Source: Clostridia bacterium (GTDB taxonomy: Bacteria > Bacillota > Clostridia > Oscillospirales > Acutalibacteraceae). Taken from it: a DNA stretch of 10,670 nt. The notes under the pieces were generated by a model. The model was not told the origin of the DNA. It saw only the letters and a list, made by a program, of their open reading frames with translations, and ran no database searches. Positions within the stretch are counted from its first letter, which is position 1; every line of letters starts with the position of its first letter. Of this stretch, positions 1 to 7,431 are shown piece by piece. The stretch spans positions 1 through 10,670 of the forward strand of contig JAFVWD010000296.1 in the NCBI GenBank assembly GCA_017501865.1. Reading direction: 5' to 3'. Position numbers and translations under genes: made by a program.

Positions 1-1534
1 GAGCAACCGGCACATCATAATTTGCTACTCTTAAACCTACAACTTCGCACTGGGCAACATTGTCATTTTTCATTATTTCAGCCTCAATATCGAAGCAGTA
101 TTCCTTATCGCCATTTTTAGTTGAGAATGTATCACTTGCTCTTCCAAGTATGTAAATAAAGCCATCTTCATCTACATAACCTATATCACCCGTACACCCC
201 CACAAAGTTCCTTTTTCATCTTTATAAAAATACTCATCGGTTGCTTCAGGATTTTTATAATATCCTTTCATTCTTGCCGGTGAATCCACTCTGATTTCAC
301 CACGCTCTAAATACTTTTGCTCTTTATTTGTATCTATATCAAAAGCAGCCACAGTCACACTTTTTATAGGGAAACCGGTAGAACCTGTTCTTCTTATAGA
401 AGTTGAATCTGTTGAAACAGTACTGCCTAACTCGCACATGCCATATCCTTTTAGCAGAACTGACTTGCAACCGTGAGATTTCAAAAACTCATTTATATTT
501 TCCTCTGATTTTGGCAGAACTTGTTCTCCGCCTGTAATTGGGTATTTCATAGCAGATAAATCACAATTTTTTAACTCTTGACATTGTGCTGCATAATGCC
601 ACAAACTTGTTGCACCTAAAATCATATTAGGCTTATATTTTTTAATGTCTTTTGCAAAATTCTCTTTACTGAACACAGGTTCTAAAATGCTTGTTATTCC
701 AATACACACAGGCATAAGAACAGACAACACAAGCCCTGTTGAAAACCACACTGGAATCATTTGCAAAAATCTGTCACCGCGTTCATAAGGAAAATCGGGA
801 CTTAAGTAATGTGCAATTGTTGCATTAATACCGTCGTTAGTAAGAACAATACCTTTTGAAGCACCTGTTGTACCTGAAGAATACACCATTATTAATGGTA
901 AATCCTTTTCATATTTTGCATCTGGTACATCTTTTATATTTAAACCTAATTCAATGAATTTTTTCCAAGTCAGTAAATTTTCATTATAGGAAATTTTCTT
1001 GTTCATCTTTAAAGATGCAATTTTACCAAATAATTTTGGCATTTCAGCACAAACATTAATAACAACAACCTTTTTGATACAAGTTTTCCCGACAAGTTTT
1101 TCTATTTTTCCATACAGTTGGTCAAGAACCAAAAGCAAAGTTGCATCAGTTTCATTAATACGAGCACATATTTGTTCGTCTGTAAACAATGGATTTATAA
1201 GATTTGCAACTGCACCAATGCGTGAAAGTGCGAGTATAGCATAAACAATTTCCGGAGTTGAGGATGTAAACATAATAACTCTATCGCCTTTTTTTATGCC
1301 ATTCGCAATAAAAGCTTTTTTTGTATTTTCTACATTTTCAAATAAAGTTTTGTATGTAATCTTTTTGCCGAAATATTCAAGTGCAACATCTGAAAGTTGC
1401 TCATAATTGTTATCACAGATATTTTGATATACTGTTTTTTCCGGCATTTTTGCGTTTATTGCTTCTTCGCTGTAATATTTAAGCCACGGCTTGTCTATAG
1501 AAGGGTAGCCTGTTAATTCTTTTTCTGTTGTCAT
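1..1534 (-). CDS. AMP-forming acyl-CoA/acyl-acid ligase (ANL superfamily), third ligase of the operon, C-terminus beyond window
   Basis: Adenylates a carboxylic acid with ATP and should transfer the acyl group to CoA or a carrier protein; the substrate is not readable. The frame is open for 511 codons from ATG 1532-1534 to the left edge. Seen: an N-terminal stretch YPSIDKPWLKYY (residues 10-21), the P-loop-like SSGTTGASKG (219-228), TGGEQ (334-338), YGMCE as A5 core (364-368), TGD as A7 (448-450) and GRASD as A8 (464-468). The small C-terminal lid with the usual catalytic lysine is mostly off-window. A good site, AAGGAG, precedes the ATG and overlaps the stop of the upstream ligase (12 bp between genes), so translation is probably coupled. 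No signal peptide, so cytosolic. Family is firm; fatty-acyl versus other acid substrate is open. Confidence 0.9.
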   Translation of the reverse strand, partial: MTTEKELTGYPSIDKPWLKYYSEEAINAKMPEKTVYQNICDNNYEQLSDVALEYFGKKITYKTLFENVENTKKAFIANGIKKGDRVIMFTSSTPEIVYAILALSRIGAVANLINPLFTDEQICARINETDATLLLVLDQLYGKIEKLVGKTCIKKVVVINVCAEMPKLFGKIASLKMNKKISYNENLLTWKKFIELGLNIKDVPDAKYEKDLPLIMVYSSGTTGASKGIVLTNDGINATIAHYLSPDFPYERGDRFLQMIPVWFSTGLVLSVLMPVCIGITSILEPVFSKENFAKDIKKYKPNMILGATSLWHYAAQCQELKNCDLSAMKYPITGGEQVLPKSEENINEFLKSHGCKSVLLKGYGMCELGSTVSTDSTSIRRTGSTGFPIKSVTVAAFDIDTNKEQKYLERGEIRVDSPARMKGYYKNPEATDEYFYKDEKGTLWGCTGDIGYVDEDGFIYILGRASDTFSTKNGDKEYCFDIEAEIMKNDNVAQCEVVGLRVANYDVPVA

Positions 1535-1546
1535 AATTTTGTCTCC

Positions 1547-3214
1547 TTATAACCTTTCTGCTTCTTTTTGAAGTGCTTGGTAATCTACTTTACCATTATT
1601 CATATACGGCAAATTTTTTAATACAATAATATGTTCCGGATATTCCATTTCTGACAAAGAATTTGCACTTGCCTGTATTTCGTTCAAAATCATTTTCACA
1701 TCTGAATCTTCATAAGATTCATTGCACGAAATAAATGCTACCGGTATTTCTTCTACTTCATCTTTACGAACACCAACAACTGCACAATCAAAAACTGCCG
1801 GATGTGACTTTATTTTTTGTTCTATGCTATCAATAGATATTTTACAATCAAATCGAACGATTACTCTCGTTACTCTACCTGTAATATATAAAAAACCATC
1901 TTCATCCATTTTCCCTAAATCGTTTGTATTAAACCAAACACTTCCATCTGGCAGAGTAATTCGTGATTTTTCAGTTTCTTCTTCAAGATATTCATAACAC
2001 AAAAAGCTACTATCACTCTGTTCTAACACAAGACCTTCTTTATTACACTCAAGAGTAGCCAATGTTTCTAAGTCCACAATTCTTATTTGGGTTCCTATAA
2101 CAGGTATACCTGCACTACCATTTTTATTTGCTGAATTTGTATTTAAAGTAACTGCTCCACACATTTCGTTTTGTCCGTAGCCGTTGCAAATTCCAACAGG
2201 ACAATTAAGTTCTTTTAATTGTTGATTCATTAAATCAAGTGCAGTTTTTTCTATTTTGGCTCCTGCTGCAAGCATCGCCCCCATATATGACAAATCTTTG
2301 AAACAATCTAATTTATCACACATTATTTTATAATACATAGGTGCAGCAAACATCAATAACTTAGCATTTTCACCAAGCCCCATACAATCCCTGAGCATAG
2401 GAAAATCGCTTGTAAATGTTACAGTATTAAAAATACTTTGTTGTGGAGTACTACAACTTATCAAGACTAATTTTGTTCCACTAAGAAGTGAAGTGTATAA
2501 TGTAGTTATTAACCCTAATCCAATAAAAGATGGTACAATTTTCATAATTACATTTTCACGATTCATAGAAAAATCGGAGCACAAAATCTTATATGCTGCA
2601 GAATTGATTGAAAAATCTGTATGTACTATTGGTTTAGGTAAACCTGTTGTTCCGCTGCTATTAATAATTACAGATGGTTTATTCTTTTCAAATGCTACAG
2701 AAACAACCTCTACCTCTGTACCCCATTTATACAATTCTGCAAAAGATACCCCGTTTTTTAAAGGCTTAGTTTGATTTACAACAATATACGGAATATTACC
2801 TTTATTAACAATTGGCTCTAAAGGCAACAAACTTTCATCTATTATTAAAAGTTGCAAATTTAATTTTGAAATACTGCAAGCAATATCAGAAGGACTTTTT
2901 GACACATCTATAAATGCTGACATTGCACCAATTTTATTTAAAGCAAGAAGCGAAACAGCTTCTTCTACAGTATTATTAAGCATAATACCTACTCGTGAAT
3001 TCTTACTAATATTTAATTTTGTAAATCCACCACTCGCCAAATCAATCATATTTAAAAGTTCGCGATGTGTGTATCTGTGAGCACCATCCATTGTTACGAT
3101 AGCTAAAGAATCCATATTATCTTTATTTGCTTTTTTATAAGCCTCATACAATGTTAATGATGTTAAATCTGCACAGAATTCAGGCGGTATTACATAGAAT
3201 TTTTCAGATATCAT
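1547..3214 (-). CDS. AMP-forming acyl-acid ligase (ANL superfamily), second ligase of the operon
   Basis: A complete 555-residue adenylate-forming enzyme, within the usual size range of the superfamily. Core motifs in order: SSGTTGLPK (186-194, ATP phosphate binding), YGQNE (346-350, A5), TND where TGD is usual (430-432, A7), GRVTR where GRxxD is usual (446-450, A8 hinge), and NNGKVDYQAL near the C-terminus with the expected catalytic lysine K542 (A10). The A10 motif resembles NRPS-type and 2,3-dihydroxybenzoate-type adenylating domains, so transfer to a carrier protein is as likely as transfer to CoA. Start is the ATG at 3214 with AAGGAG a few bases upstream. It follows the first ligase after a 102-bp gap holding repeats and precedes the third by 12 bp. 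Reaction class is secure; substrate and partner are not known. Confidence 0.92.
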   Translation of the reverse strand: MISEKFYVIPPEFCADLTSLTLYEAYKKANKDNMDSLAIVTMDGAHRYTHRELLNMIDLASGGFTKLNISKNSRVGIMLNNTVEEAVSLLALNKIGAMSAFIDVSKSPSDIACSISKLNLQLLIIDESLLPLEPIVNKGNIPYIVVNQTKPLKNGVSFAELYKWGTEVEVVSVAFEKNKPSVIINSSGTTGLPKPIVHTDFSINSAAYKILCSDFSMNRENVIMKIVPSFIGLGLITTLYTSLLSGTKLVLISCSTPQQSIFNTVTFTSDFPMLRDCMGLGENAKLLMFAAPMYYKIMCDKLDCFKDLSYMGAMLAAGAKIEKTALDLMNQQLKELNCPVGICNGYGQNEMCGAVTLNTNSANKNGSAGIPVIGTQIRIVDLETLATLECNKEGLVLEQSDSSFLCYEYLEEETEKSRITLPDGSVWFNTNDLGKMDEDGFLYITGRVTRVIVRFDCKISIDSIEQKIKSHPAVFDCAVVGVRKDEVEEIPVAFISCNESYEDSDVKMILNEIQASANSLSEMEYPEHIIVLKNLPYMNNGKVDYQALQKEAERL

Positions 3215-3266
3215 AACTTACTCCTTGAATTTAAAATTTTCTATTTCAACACACTAATAATGAACG
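3212..3266 (-). repeat. Shared ligase leader, copy A
   Basis: On the minus strand this begins GTTCATT, continues GTGTGTTGAAATA and runs into AAGGAG and the ATG of the second ligase. A matching stretch at 5159-5214 precedes the first ligase. The block at 3242-3266 matches 5190-5214 at 22 of 25 positions, and both blocks end 27-28 bases before the ATG. The upstream edge can form a small hairpin (3260-3265 with 3272-3277). The coding sequences behind the two copies are much more diverged than the leaders. It could be a mobile intergenic repeat or a retained control element. Confidence 0.7.
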
Positions 3267-3316
3267 CGGTGGTTCACCCCTACCGTTGTAGTGGGAGTAA
3301 TGTTGGTATTTATAAA

Positions 3317-5161
3317 TCAATACTTTTTTGTAATTACATCATTCTCATAAGAAATTTCTATGAAATGGTTGTTTTTATCAAAAGCATAATAACCAACTTT
3401 ATCTGATTTAAGTTTCTGAAAATCTCGTTTACCTGTTACATCACTATTTTCAAATTTGTCGTAAATCTTTACAGCATCTAACGCGTCATATTTTTCTAAA
3501 ATTATTCTTACTGCATTTTGCCAATTCTCTCTGTATTCGTTTTTGAGCACAACCTGTGCAACAACTGCGGTACCGTCTTCTGTTTCGTGTGCGGTAATTT
3601 CCCACTCAATTATAGGGTCATCAACATCAAGTGAATATTCAATATCGAACAAGTAAATTCTGTTACCGTTTTCATCTACAAAAGAATCATCTGCCCTACC
3701 GAGAATGTTGTAAGAACCATCAGAATTCTGAACTGCTATATCGCCTGTAACACCCCAGCGGATTCCTTTTTCATCAAAATACCAACGTTTATTTGTTGCT
3801 TCTTCATCATTCAAATAACGGTCAGCAACAGCTGGTGCTGAAATATGCAAAAATCCTCGTTCACCTTTTTTTACGGCAACTCCGTCTGAATCTACTATTT
3901 TTGCTTTTATAAAAGGTTCTAAAGGATAACCTGTTTCATTTGTTTTTGTTTCTTCATTCATAAAATATGTAAACATTGTACCTGAACCATCTTCAGCGGC
4001 ACCACCACCAATAGCAAAACGAACTTTACAACCATTTTCGTTAAGCCATTTGTCAATCATTTTTACATTACTTTTTGTAACCGGCTCACCACCTGAGCTT
4101 GGTCTTGTAAGATTTTCCAATGCATTTTTACCCATAAATCCCTGAGCAACTGCAGCTAAATAAAAGCTTGGTGCAGCTACTACCCAGTTACACTTTGAAT
4201 TTGCCAAATCTTTACCAAAGCTGTCTTTGTTATAAATTGGTTGTGGCACAAGCGTTTTGCCTTTTGCCATAGGTAAATATCCTGAAACTCTTTCACCTGT
4301 TGCGTGTGTTAAAGGTATGGTCTGAAAAACTCTTTCACCAACAAAATCTTTTGTGTCAAGCCCTGCGTGCATTTCAATAAACGCATTTGGTGAAAGTTCT
4401 TTATAAACAATGCATTTTGGCTTACCGGTTGTACCGCTTGTATATGAATAACACATATCTCTTTCTACATCTACCGGTCCGCGTTCTAAAGGCTTTAGAT
4501 TTTTTACACCTAAAGCAATTACATCTGCTAAATTTACAAAATTTATATTTTTAAGTGTAGGTATTTTCTGAATACAAGCCAACTGTTTTTCTTTATTATC
4601 AAAAATCTCTCTCAATTTTTCAGGAAGCACTGAAGGGTCGTCAAAAATATGAGAATTATTTTCCGGTAAATAGTAAGAAAGACTTGTTACAATTACATTT
4701 CTTATTCCGCTTTCTTCAAGATAATCTACAACAAATGGCAAATATGCATCTAAAATCATTAAAGTGTCGGAACCTTTTTGTCTTGTATAAAGGTCAAAAT
4801 CACTTTTAAGAAACAAGAAATTTACATTATTGCTTATTGTACCAATCTGGTCAAGCGCAAAAAGTGTAAGCATATTTTCAATACTTACAGGAAGGCACAA
4901 GGTAACTACATCTTTTTCTGTAATGCCAAGTGCACGAAATCCGCAAACATATTCATTTACTCTGTCAGGCAATTCACCATAAGTAATTGTTTTGCCATAG
5001 TAATCAAATGCCGGGGTTTCTAAATTCTCCTGATTCCATGACATAATATTTTCAAAAATATTCATATTGTATATAGGTGTTTCGTTTACTGTTTTTACTA
5101 CCTTTGCCCATTCAGGTAAATGCCTTTTTATGTCACAGGTTTTTATGTTTTTTATTGCCAT
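3317..5161 (-). CDS. Long-chain acyl-CoA-synthetase-like AMP-forming ligase (ANL superfamily), first ligase of the operon
   Basis: A 614-residue adenylate-forming enzyme, on the long side for the family because of an insert around residues 160-230 and a C-terminal tail of about 30 residues after the A10 region. Seen: TSGTTGKPK (241-249), SSGGEP (355-360), TGD (472-474), GRADD (488-492) followed by GNRIYLFDIE, and TGKRD (576-580) with K578 as the likely catalytic lysine. The A5 motif, normally YGxTE, reads GGAAE (386-390): the tyrosine is gone and the glutamate kept. The ATG at 5161 has AAGGAG upstream. It is separated from the acyltransferase ahead of it by a 307-bp repeat-rich gap. Cytosolic, with no signal peptide. 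It should activate an acid, possibly a long-chain one; that assignment is inference from overall resemblance only. Confidence 0.9.
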   Translation of the reverse strand: MAIKNIKTCDIKRHLPEWAKVVKTVNETPIYNMNIFENIMSWNQENLETPAFDYYGKTITYGELPDRVNEYVCGFRALGITEKDVVTLCLPVSIENMLTLFALDQIGTISNNVNFLFLKSDFDLYTRQKGSDTLMILDAYLPFVVDYLEESGIRNVIVTSLSYYLPENNSHIFDDPSVLPEKLREIFDNKEKQLACIQKIPTLKNINFVNLADVIALGVKNLKPLERGPVDVERDMCYSYTSGTTGKPKCIVYKELSPNAFIEMHAGLDTKDFVGERVFQTIPLTHATGERVSGYLPMAKGKTLVPQPIYNKDSFGKDLANSKCNWVVAAPSFYLAAVAQGFMGKNALENLTRPSSGGEPVTKSNVKMIDKWLNENGCKVRFAIGGGAAEDGSGTMFTYFMNEETKTNETGYPLEPFIKAKIVDSDGVAVKKGERGFLHISAPAVADRYLNDEEATNKRWYFDEKGIRWGVTGDIAVQNSDGSYNILGRADDSFVDENGNRIYLFDIEYSLDVDDPIIEWEITAHETEDGTAVVAQVVLKNEYRENWQNAVRIILEKYDALDAVKIYDKFENSDVTGKRDFQKLKSDKVGYYAFDKNNHFIEISYENDVITKKY

Positions 5162-5214
5162 ATTTTTGCTCCTTATGTAAAAAATCTTTTATTTCAACAC
5201 ACCACAAATGAACG
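5159..5214 (-). repeat. Shared ligase leader, copy B
   Basis: Counterpart of the leader at 3212-3266, here directly upstream of the first ligase. The minus strand reads GTTCATT, then GTGTGTTGAAATA, then a T-rich run, AAGGAG and the ATG. Just upstream GATGAA and TTCATC can pair as a 6-bp stem. I see no convincing -10 box between TTGAAA and the start, because the position 17 bases downstream is occupied by the ribosome binding site, so it is not an obvious promoter. Confidence 0.65.
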
Positions 5215-5236
5215 GATGAACTCACTCCCATTCATC

Positions 5237-5261
5237 GTAGGGGCTTTAGCTTGGTTGCCCG
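5237..5261 (+). repeat. GTAGGGGC...GCCCG intergenic repeat, plus-strand copy
   Basis: A 25-nt unit starting GTAGGGGCT and ending TTGCCCG. An inverted counterpart lies at 5420-5444 in the same gap, with 18 of 25 positions equal when aligned on opposite strands. A degenerate GTAGGGG (minus, 3277-3283) sits in the other operon gap. Similar GTAGGGGC/GCCC palindromes are, from general knowledge, scattered between genes in many Clostridia. Confidence 0.55.
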
Positions 5262-5297
5262 TGGTAGTGCGGGATTTTTGTTGTAAAAAATATGTTT

Positions 5298-5383
5298 ATC
5301 GAGTGTAGTAATTTTTATTACCGCGAAGCTCTGTTTTTTTTGAAGTTCAGGCTTCGCAATGATTTGATTTTTTCACTCTCGAT
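5298..5383. repeat. Branched palindromic region in the acyltransferase-ligase gap
   Basis: Nested inverted repeats: ATCGAGTG (5298-5305) faces CACTCTCGAT (5374-5383) with a 2-nt bulge. Inside lie GTAAT/ATTAC (5308-5321, TTTT loop) and GCGAAGC/GCTTCGC (5323-5329 with 5351-5357, 21-nt loop). No U-run follows on the minus strand, so it does not look like a simple terminator of the operon. It may be a REP-like element or an RNA-processing site between the acyltransferase and ligase parts of the transcript. The rest of the 5162-5468 gap holds the leader copy, the two GTAGGGGC units and no gene. Confidence 0.5.
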
Positions 5384-5419
5384 TGGTTGATTTTAAAATT
5401 TAATTTGCTCCACCACTCG

Positions 5420-5444
5420 CGGGCGACCACAGGTCAGCCCCTAC
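5420..5444 (-). repeat. GTAGGGGC...GCCCG intergenic repeat, minus-strand copy
   Basis: Inverted copy of the unit at 5237-5261, ending 25 bases downstream of the second acyltransferase stop codon. On the minus strand GGGC-T-GACC and GGTC-GCCC fold into an 8-bp stem with one bulge around a TGT loop. Following sequence is not U-rich, so it is at most a weak terminator. It could protect the 3' end of the acyltransferase part of the message. Confidence 0.55.
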
Positions 5445-5468
5445 CATAGTGTGAGTTAATTCTTCGTT

Positions 5469-6434
5469 CTAAATCAATCTCTTATCAAACAAAAACGCGT
5501 TGTTTTCATTTGGTTTTAAAAATTCTAAATGTTCAAATGCCATTTCGTATGTAGTTATATTTTTAGGTTTATAAATCATTCCATCAATATAATCAAGGTC
5601 AAAGTATGGCCATTCCGCAAGTCTTGCTTTTACATACTCTTCCCATTCATTACCTTTTAAATCACTTCGTTTTTGCAAGGGTTGGTTTGCCCATATTTCC
5701 CATTTCAATGTTGCAAGCACATCGCGTAAAATAGTAATTGCTTTTGATTTTCCTTTATCATCTTCATCAAAAACCTGTACATCAAAATTTTTACCTATAT
5801 TAATAAAAAAATCTTTACCATATTGTTCAACTGCTACCGGAACAATTATTGCGTTGCTTTTTCGTGCAATATCTATAATCCCCCAATAGCAAGGCAAGAT
5901 AGGTAAATTTGATTTTAAATTCCATGTACCTTCAGGAAAATACATAAGATTAACACCATTTTTTAAATGATTAATCATCTTCTCAACTATTTCAGAACGA
6001 TCTTTTTTTACCTTTTCGTTAAAGTACAAAACGCCATTCACCAACAAAAAAGCCCCATCTATCAATCCCTGTAAATGTTCATAGTCACCGGATAGTAGAT
6101 AAAAATGCTCTTTTATACCTACCGCTGATACTTCAATATCGAACTTACCTACATGGGTAAGTGCAAAAATTATAGGACGATCAGTTTTTTTGCGTTCATC
6201 TTTAATAACCTTACAACTAAAACCACTGATTTTATTTTTTATTATAAAAATAAGCAAAATGATTTTATGTAGTCGTTTTCGTGTTTTATGCGAAAGTGTA
6301 CCAAGAAAACTTTTCTCATCTTTTGCACGCGTTCTATAATATAAATCAAAAAACTCTTTTTCTCGTTTTTCTCTTTCTTCTTCAGTTATACCTACTTCAA
6401 ATATCTTTCTCTGCTCTTCCGCTAATATGTTCAT
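5469..6434 (-). CDS. Lysophospholipid acyltransferase-family protein (PlsC-like), second copy
   Basis: A 321-residue glycerolipid-acyltransferase-fold protein that would move an acyl chain from acyl-CoA or acyl-ACP to a hydroxyl or amino acceptor at the inner membrane face. Seen: a hydrophobic segment near residues 58-66, THVGKFD with the HX4D catalytic pair H94/D99, and the acceptor-binding FPEGTWN (166-172). VPVAVEQYGKDFF (198-210) closely matches its neighbour. It starts at 6434, only 4 bp after the stop of the first acyltransferase. The ribosome site is weak (AGAGG some 14 bases upstream), so it probably depends on translational coupling. The last 14 residues, KPNENNAFLFDKRL plus I, nearly duplicate the neighbour's C-terminus. 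Acceptor unknown; PlsC proper is usually shorter, so this may act on a different substrate. Confidence 0.88.
   Translation of the reverse strand: MNILAEEQRKIFEVGITEEEREKREKEFFDLYYRTRAKDEKSFLGTLSHKTRKRLHKIILLIFIIKNKISGFSCKVIKDERKKTDRPIIFALTHVGKFDIEVSAVGIKEHFYLLSGDYEHLQGLIDGAFLLVNGVLYFNEKVKKDRSEIVEKMINHLKNGVNLMYFPEGTWNLKSNLPILPCYWGIIDIARKSNAIIVPVAVEQYGKDFFINIGKNFDVQVFDEDDKGKSKAITILRDVLATLKWEIWANQPLQKRSDLKGNEWEEYVKARLAEWPYFDLDYIDGMIYKPKNITTYEMAFEHLEFLKPNENNAFLFDKRLI
5479..5520 (-). repeat. Duplicated 3' coding end, copy in the second acyltransferase
   Basis: 42 nt inside the C-terminal codons and matching 6449-6490 at 39 of 42 positions. It encodes KPNENNAFLFDKRL minus its first few codon positions. 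The match is far stronger than in the rest of the two genes. Confidence 0.85.
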
Positions 6435-6438
6435 ACGC

Positions 6439-7368
6439 TTATACTAACCTCTTATCAAACAAAAACGCATTATTTTTATTTGGTTTTAAATTTTCTAAAT
6501 CTTTCTTAATCGCTTCTGTTTCACGTTCAAACTTTGTATGAAACCGTTGTTCTTCAACATCTGCCACAGAAAGAATCCCTTTCATTTGTTCATTTATATT
6601 TTCAATATATTTTTCTCTGTAATCTTTCGGAACAGTGTCTCGTTTTTCTGAACTTTTTGAAGCCCATATATTCCACTTCAGCTCACCCATTTTTTGACGA
6701 ATCATTTCGGTGACTTGTTCTTTTTCGGTCAACGCAAAATCACTGAAATTTATATTTTTACCTATATTTACAAAAAAGTGTTTTCCGTATTGCTCAATTG
6801 CAACCGGCACTACATCTGCTTTACTTCTTATTGCAATTTCAGACACACCTGAAAACAAATTCATAACCGGCGTACTTTCTGTTAAGTTCCACGCACCTTC
6901 GGGAAAAATAAGAATATTTTCGCCGAGTTCAAGGCATTTAATACAACTTTCTTTACCGATAAATCTATCACTTTTCGAATATAAATCCACACAAATTGCA
7001 CCATTTAAATCAAGCAAAAAACCTTCAAACTGTCTATAAGATTCTCTCGGGTCACCCCAAAACAAATACGCGTGGTCTTTTACGGCTGTAAGTATCATTT
7101 CTATATCATCCCAGCCTATATGAGTTGCGGCATAAATAATAGGTCTCCCGTTTTTTATTCTATCGTCACCAACAATTGTAATTTTTTGTGTGTTTAAAAT
7201 ATGCATTATATAAAGCCCGCATAACAAAATCGGATGAAGCATTTTTCTGAATTTTATACCTCGAAAAGTAGTTCCGTTGTTAAATCTTTCTTCGCGAACT
7301 TTTATGTAATACTGTTCAAGCTCATTTAAAGGTATTTTCCACCTTTGAAAAAAATTTAAGTGATTCAT
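6439..7368 (-). CDS. Lysophospholipid acyltransferase-family protein (PlsC-like), first gene of the operon
   Basis: A 309-residue acyltransferase of the PlsC/LPLAT family. Seen: a hydrophobic stretch near 46-58 that may sit in the membrane, THIGWDD with the catalytic HX4D pair H83/D88, FPEGAWN (155-161) for acceptor phosphate or polar group binding, VPVAIEQYGKHFF (187-199), and the C-terminal KPNKNNAFLFDKRLV. Overall order and motifs match the next gene, so the two are a tandem duplication that has diverged. ATG 7366-7368 has AGGGAG upstream. The promoter at 7397-7425 gives a leader of about 20 nt. Likely a membrane-associated enzyme using acyl groups supplied by the downstream ligases; the acceptor is not known. 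A specific plsC assignment is not justified. Confidence 0.9.
   Translation of the reverse strand: MNHLNFFQRWKIPLNELEQYYIKVREERFNNGTTFRGIKFRKMLHPILLCGLYIMHILNTQKITIVGDDRIKNGRPIIYAATHIGWDDIEMILTAVKDHAYLFWGDPRESYRQFEGFLLDLNGAICVDLYSKSDRFIGKESCIKCLELGENILIFPEGAWNLTESTPVMNLFSGVSEIAIRSKADVVPVAIEQYGKHFFVNIGKNINFSDFALTEKEQVTEMIRQKMGELKWNIWASKSSEKRDTVPKDYREKYIENINEQMKGILSVADVEEQRFHTKFERETEAIKKDLENLKPNKNNAFLFDKRLV
6449..6490 (-). repeat. Duplicated 3' coding end, copy in the first acyltransferase
   Basis: Partner of 5479-5520, with 39 of 42 bases equal, ending 8 bases before the stop codon's far edge. The two copies are 970 bp apart in direct orientation and could allow deletion of one gene by recombination. 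Confidence 0.85.
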
Positions 7369-7396
7369 ATAAGTCTCCCTTTTTCAGTTAAAAAGC

Positions 7397-7425
7397 ATTA
7401 TAAATCAAAGAAATTGACAAAACAA
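7397..7425 (-). promoter_or_regulatory. Probable sigma-A promoter of the acyltransferase-ligase operon
   Basis: On the minus strand the -35 is TTGTTT (7420-7425), then a 17-bp spacer and a perfect -10 TATAAT (7397-7402). The start would fall near 7390, about 20 nt before the first ATG. The weak -35 suits an activated promoter. Confidence 0.65.
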
Positions 7426-7431
7426 TAAGTT

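Noticed and set aside
999..1244. Small plus-strand reading frames opposite the ligases and acyltransferases (for example 999-1244, 2493-2774, 4778-5023, 6710-7039)
   Set aside because: They lie antisense to well-supported genes, lack ribosome binding sites and give sequences without recognisable domains.
3267..3316. Terminator between first and second ligase
   Set aside because: The small hairpin there is not followed by a U-run on the minus strand, so I treat it as part of the repeat.
5120..5308. Short plus-strand frame in the acyltransferase-ligase gap
   Set aside because: It runs through the repeat-rich gap into the antisense of the first ligase, with no ribosome site or domain.
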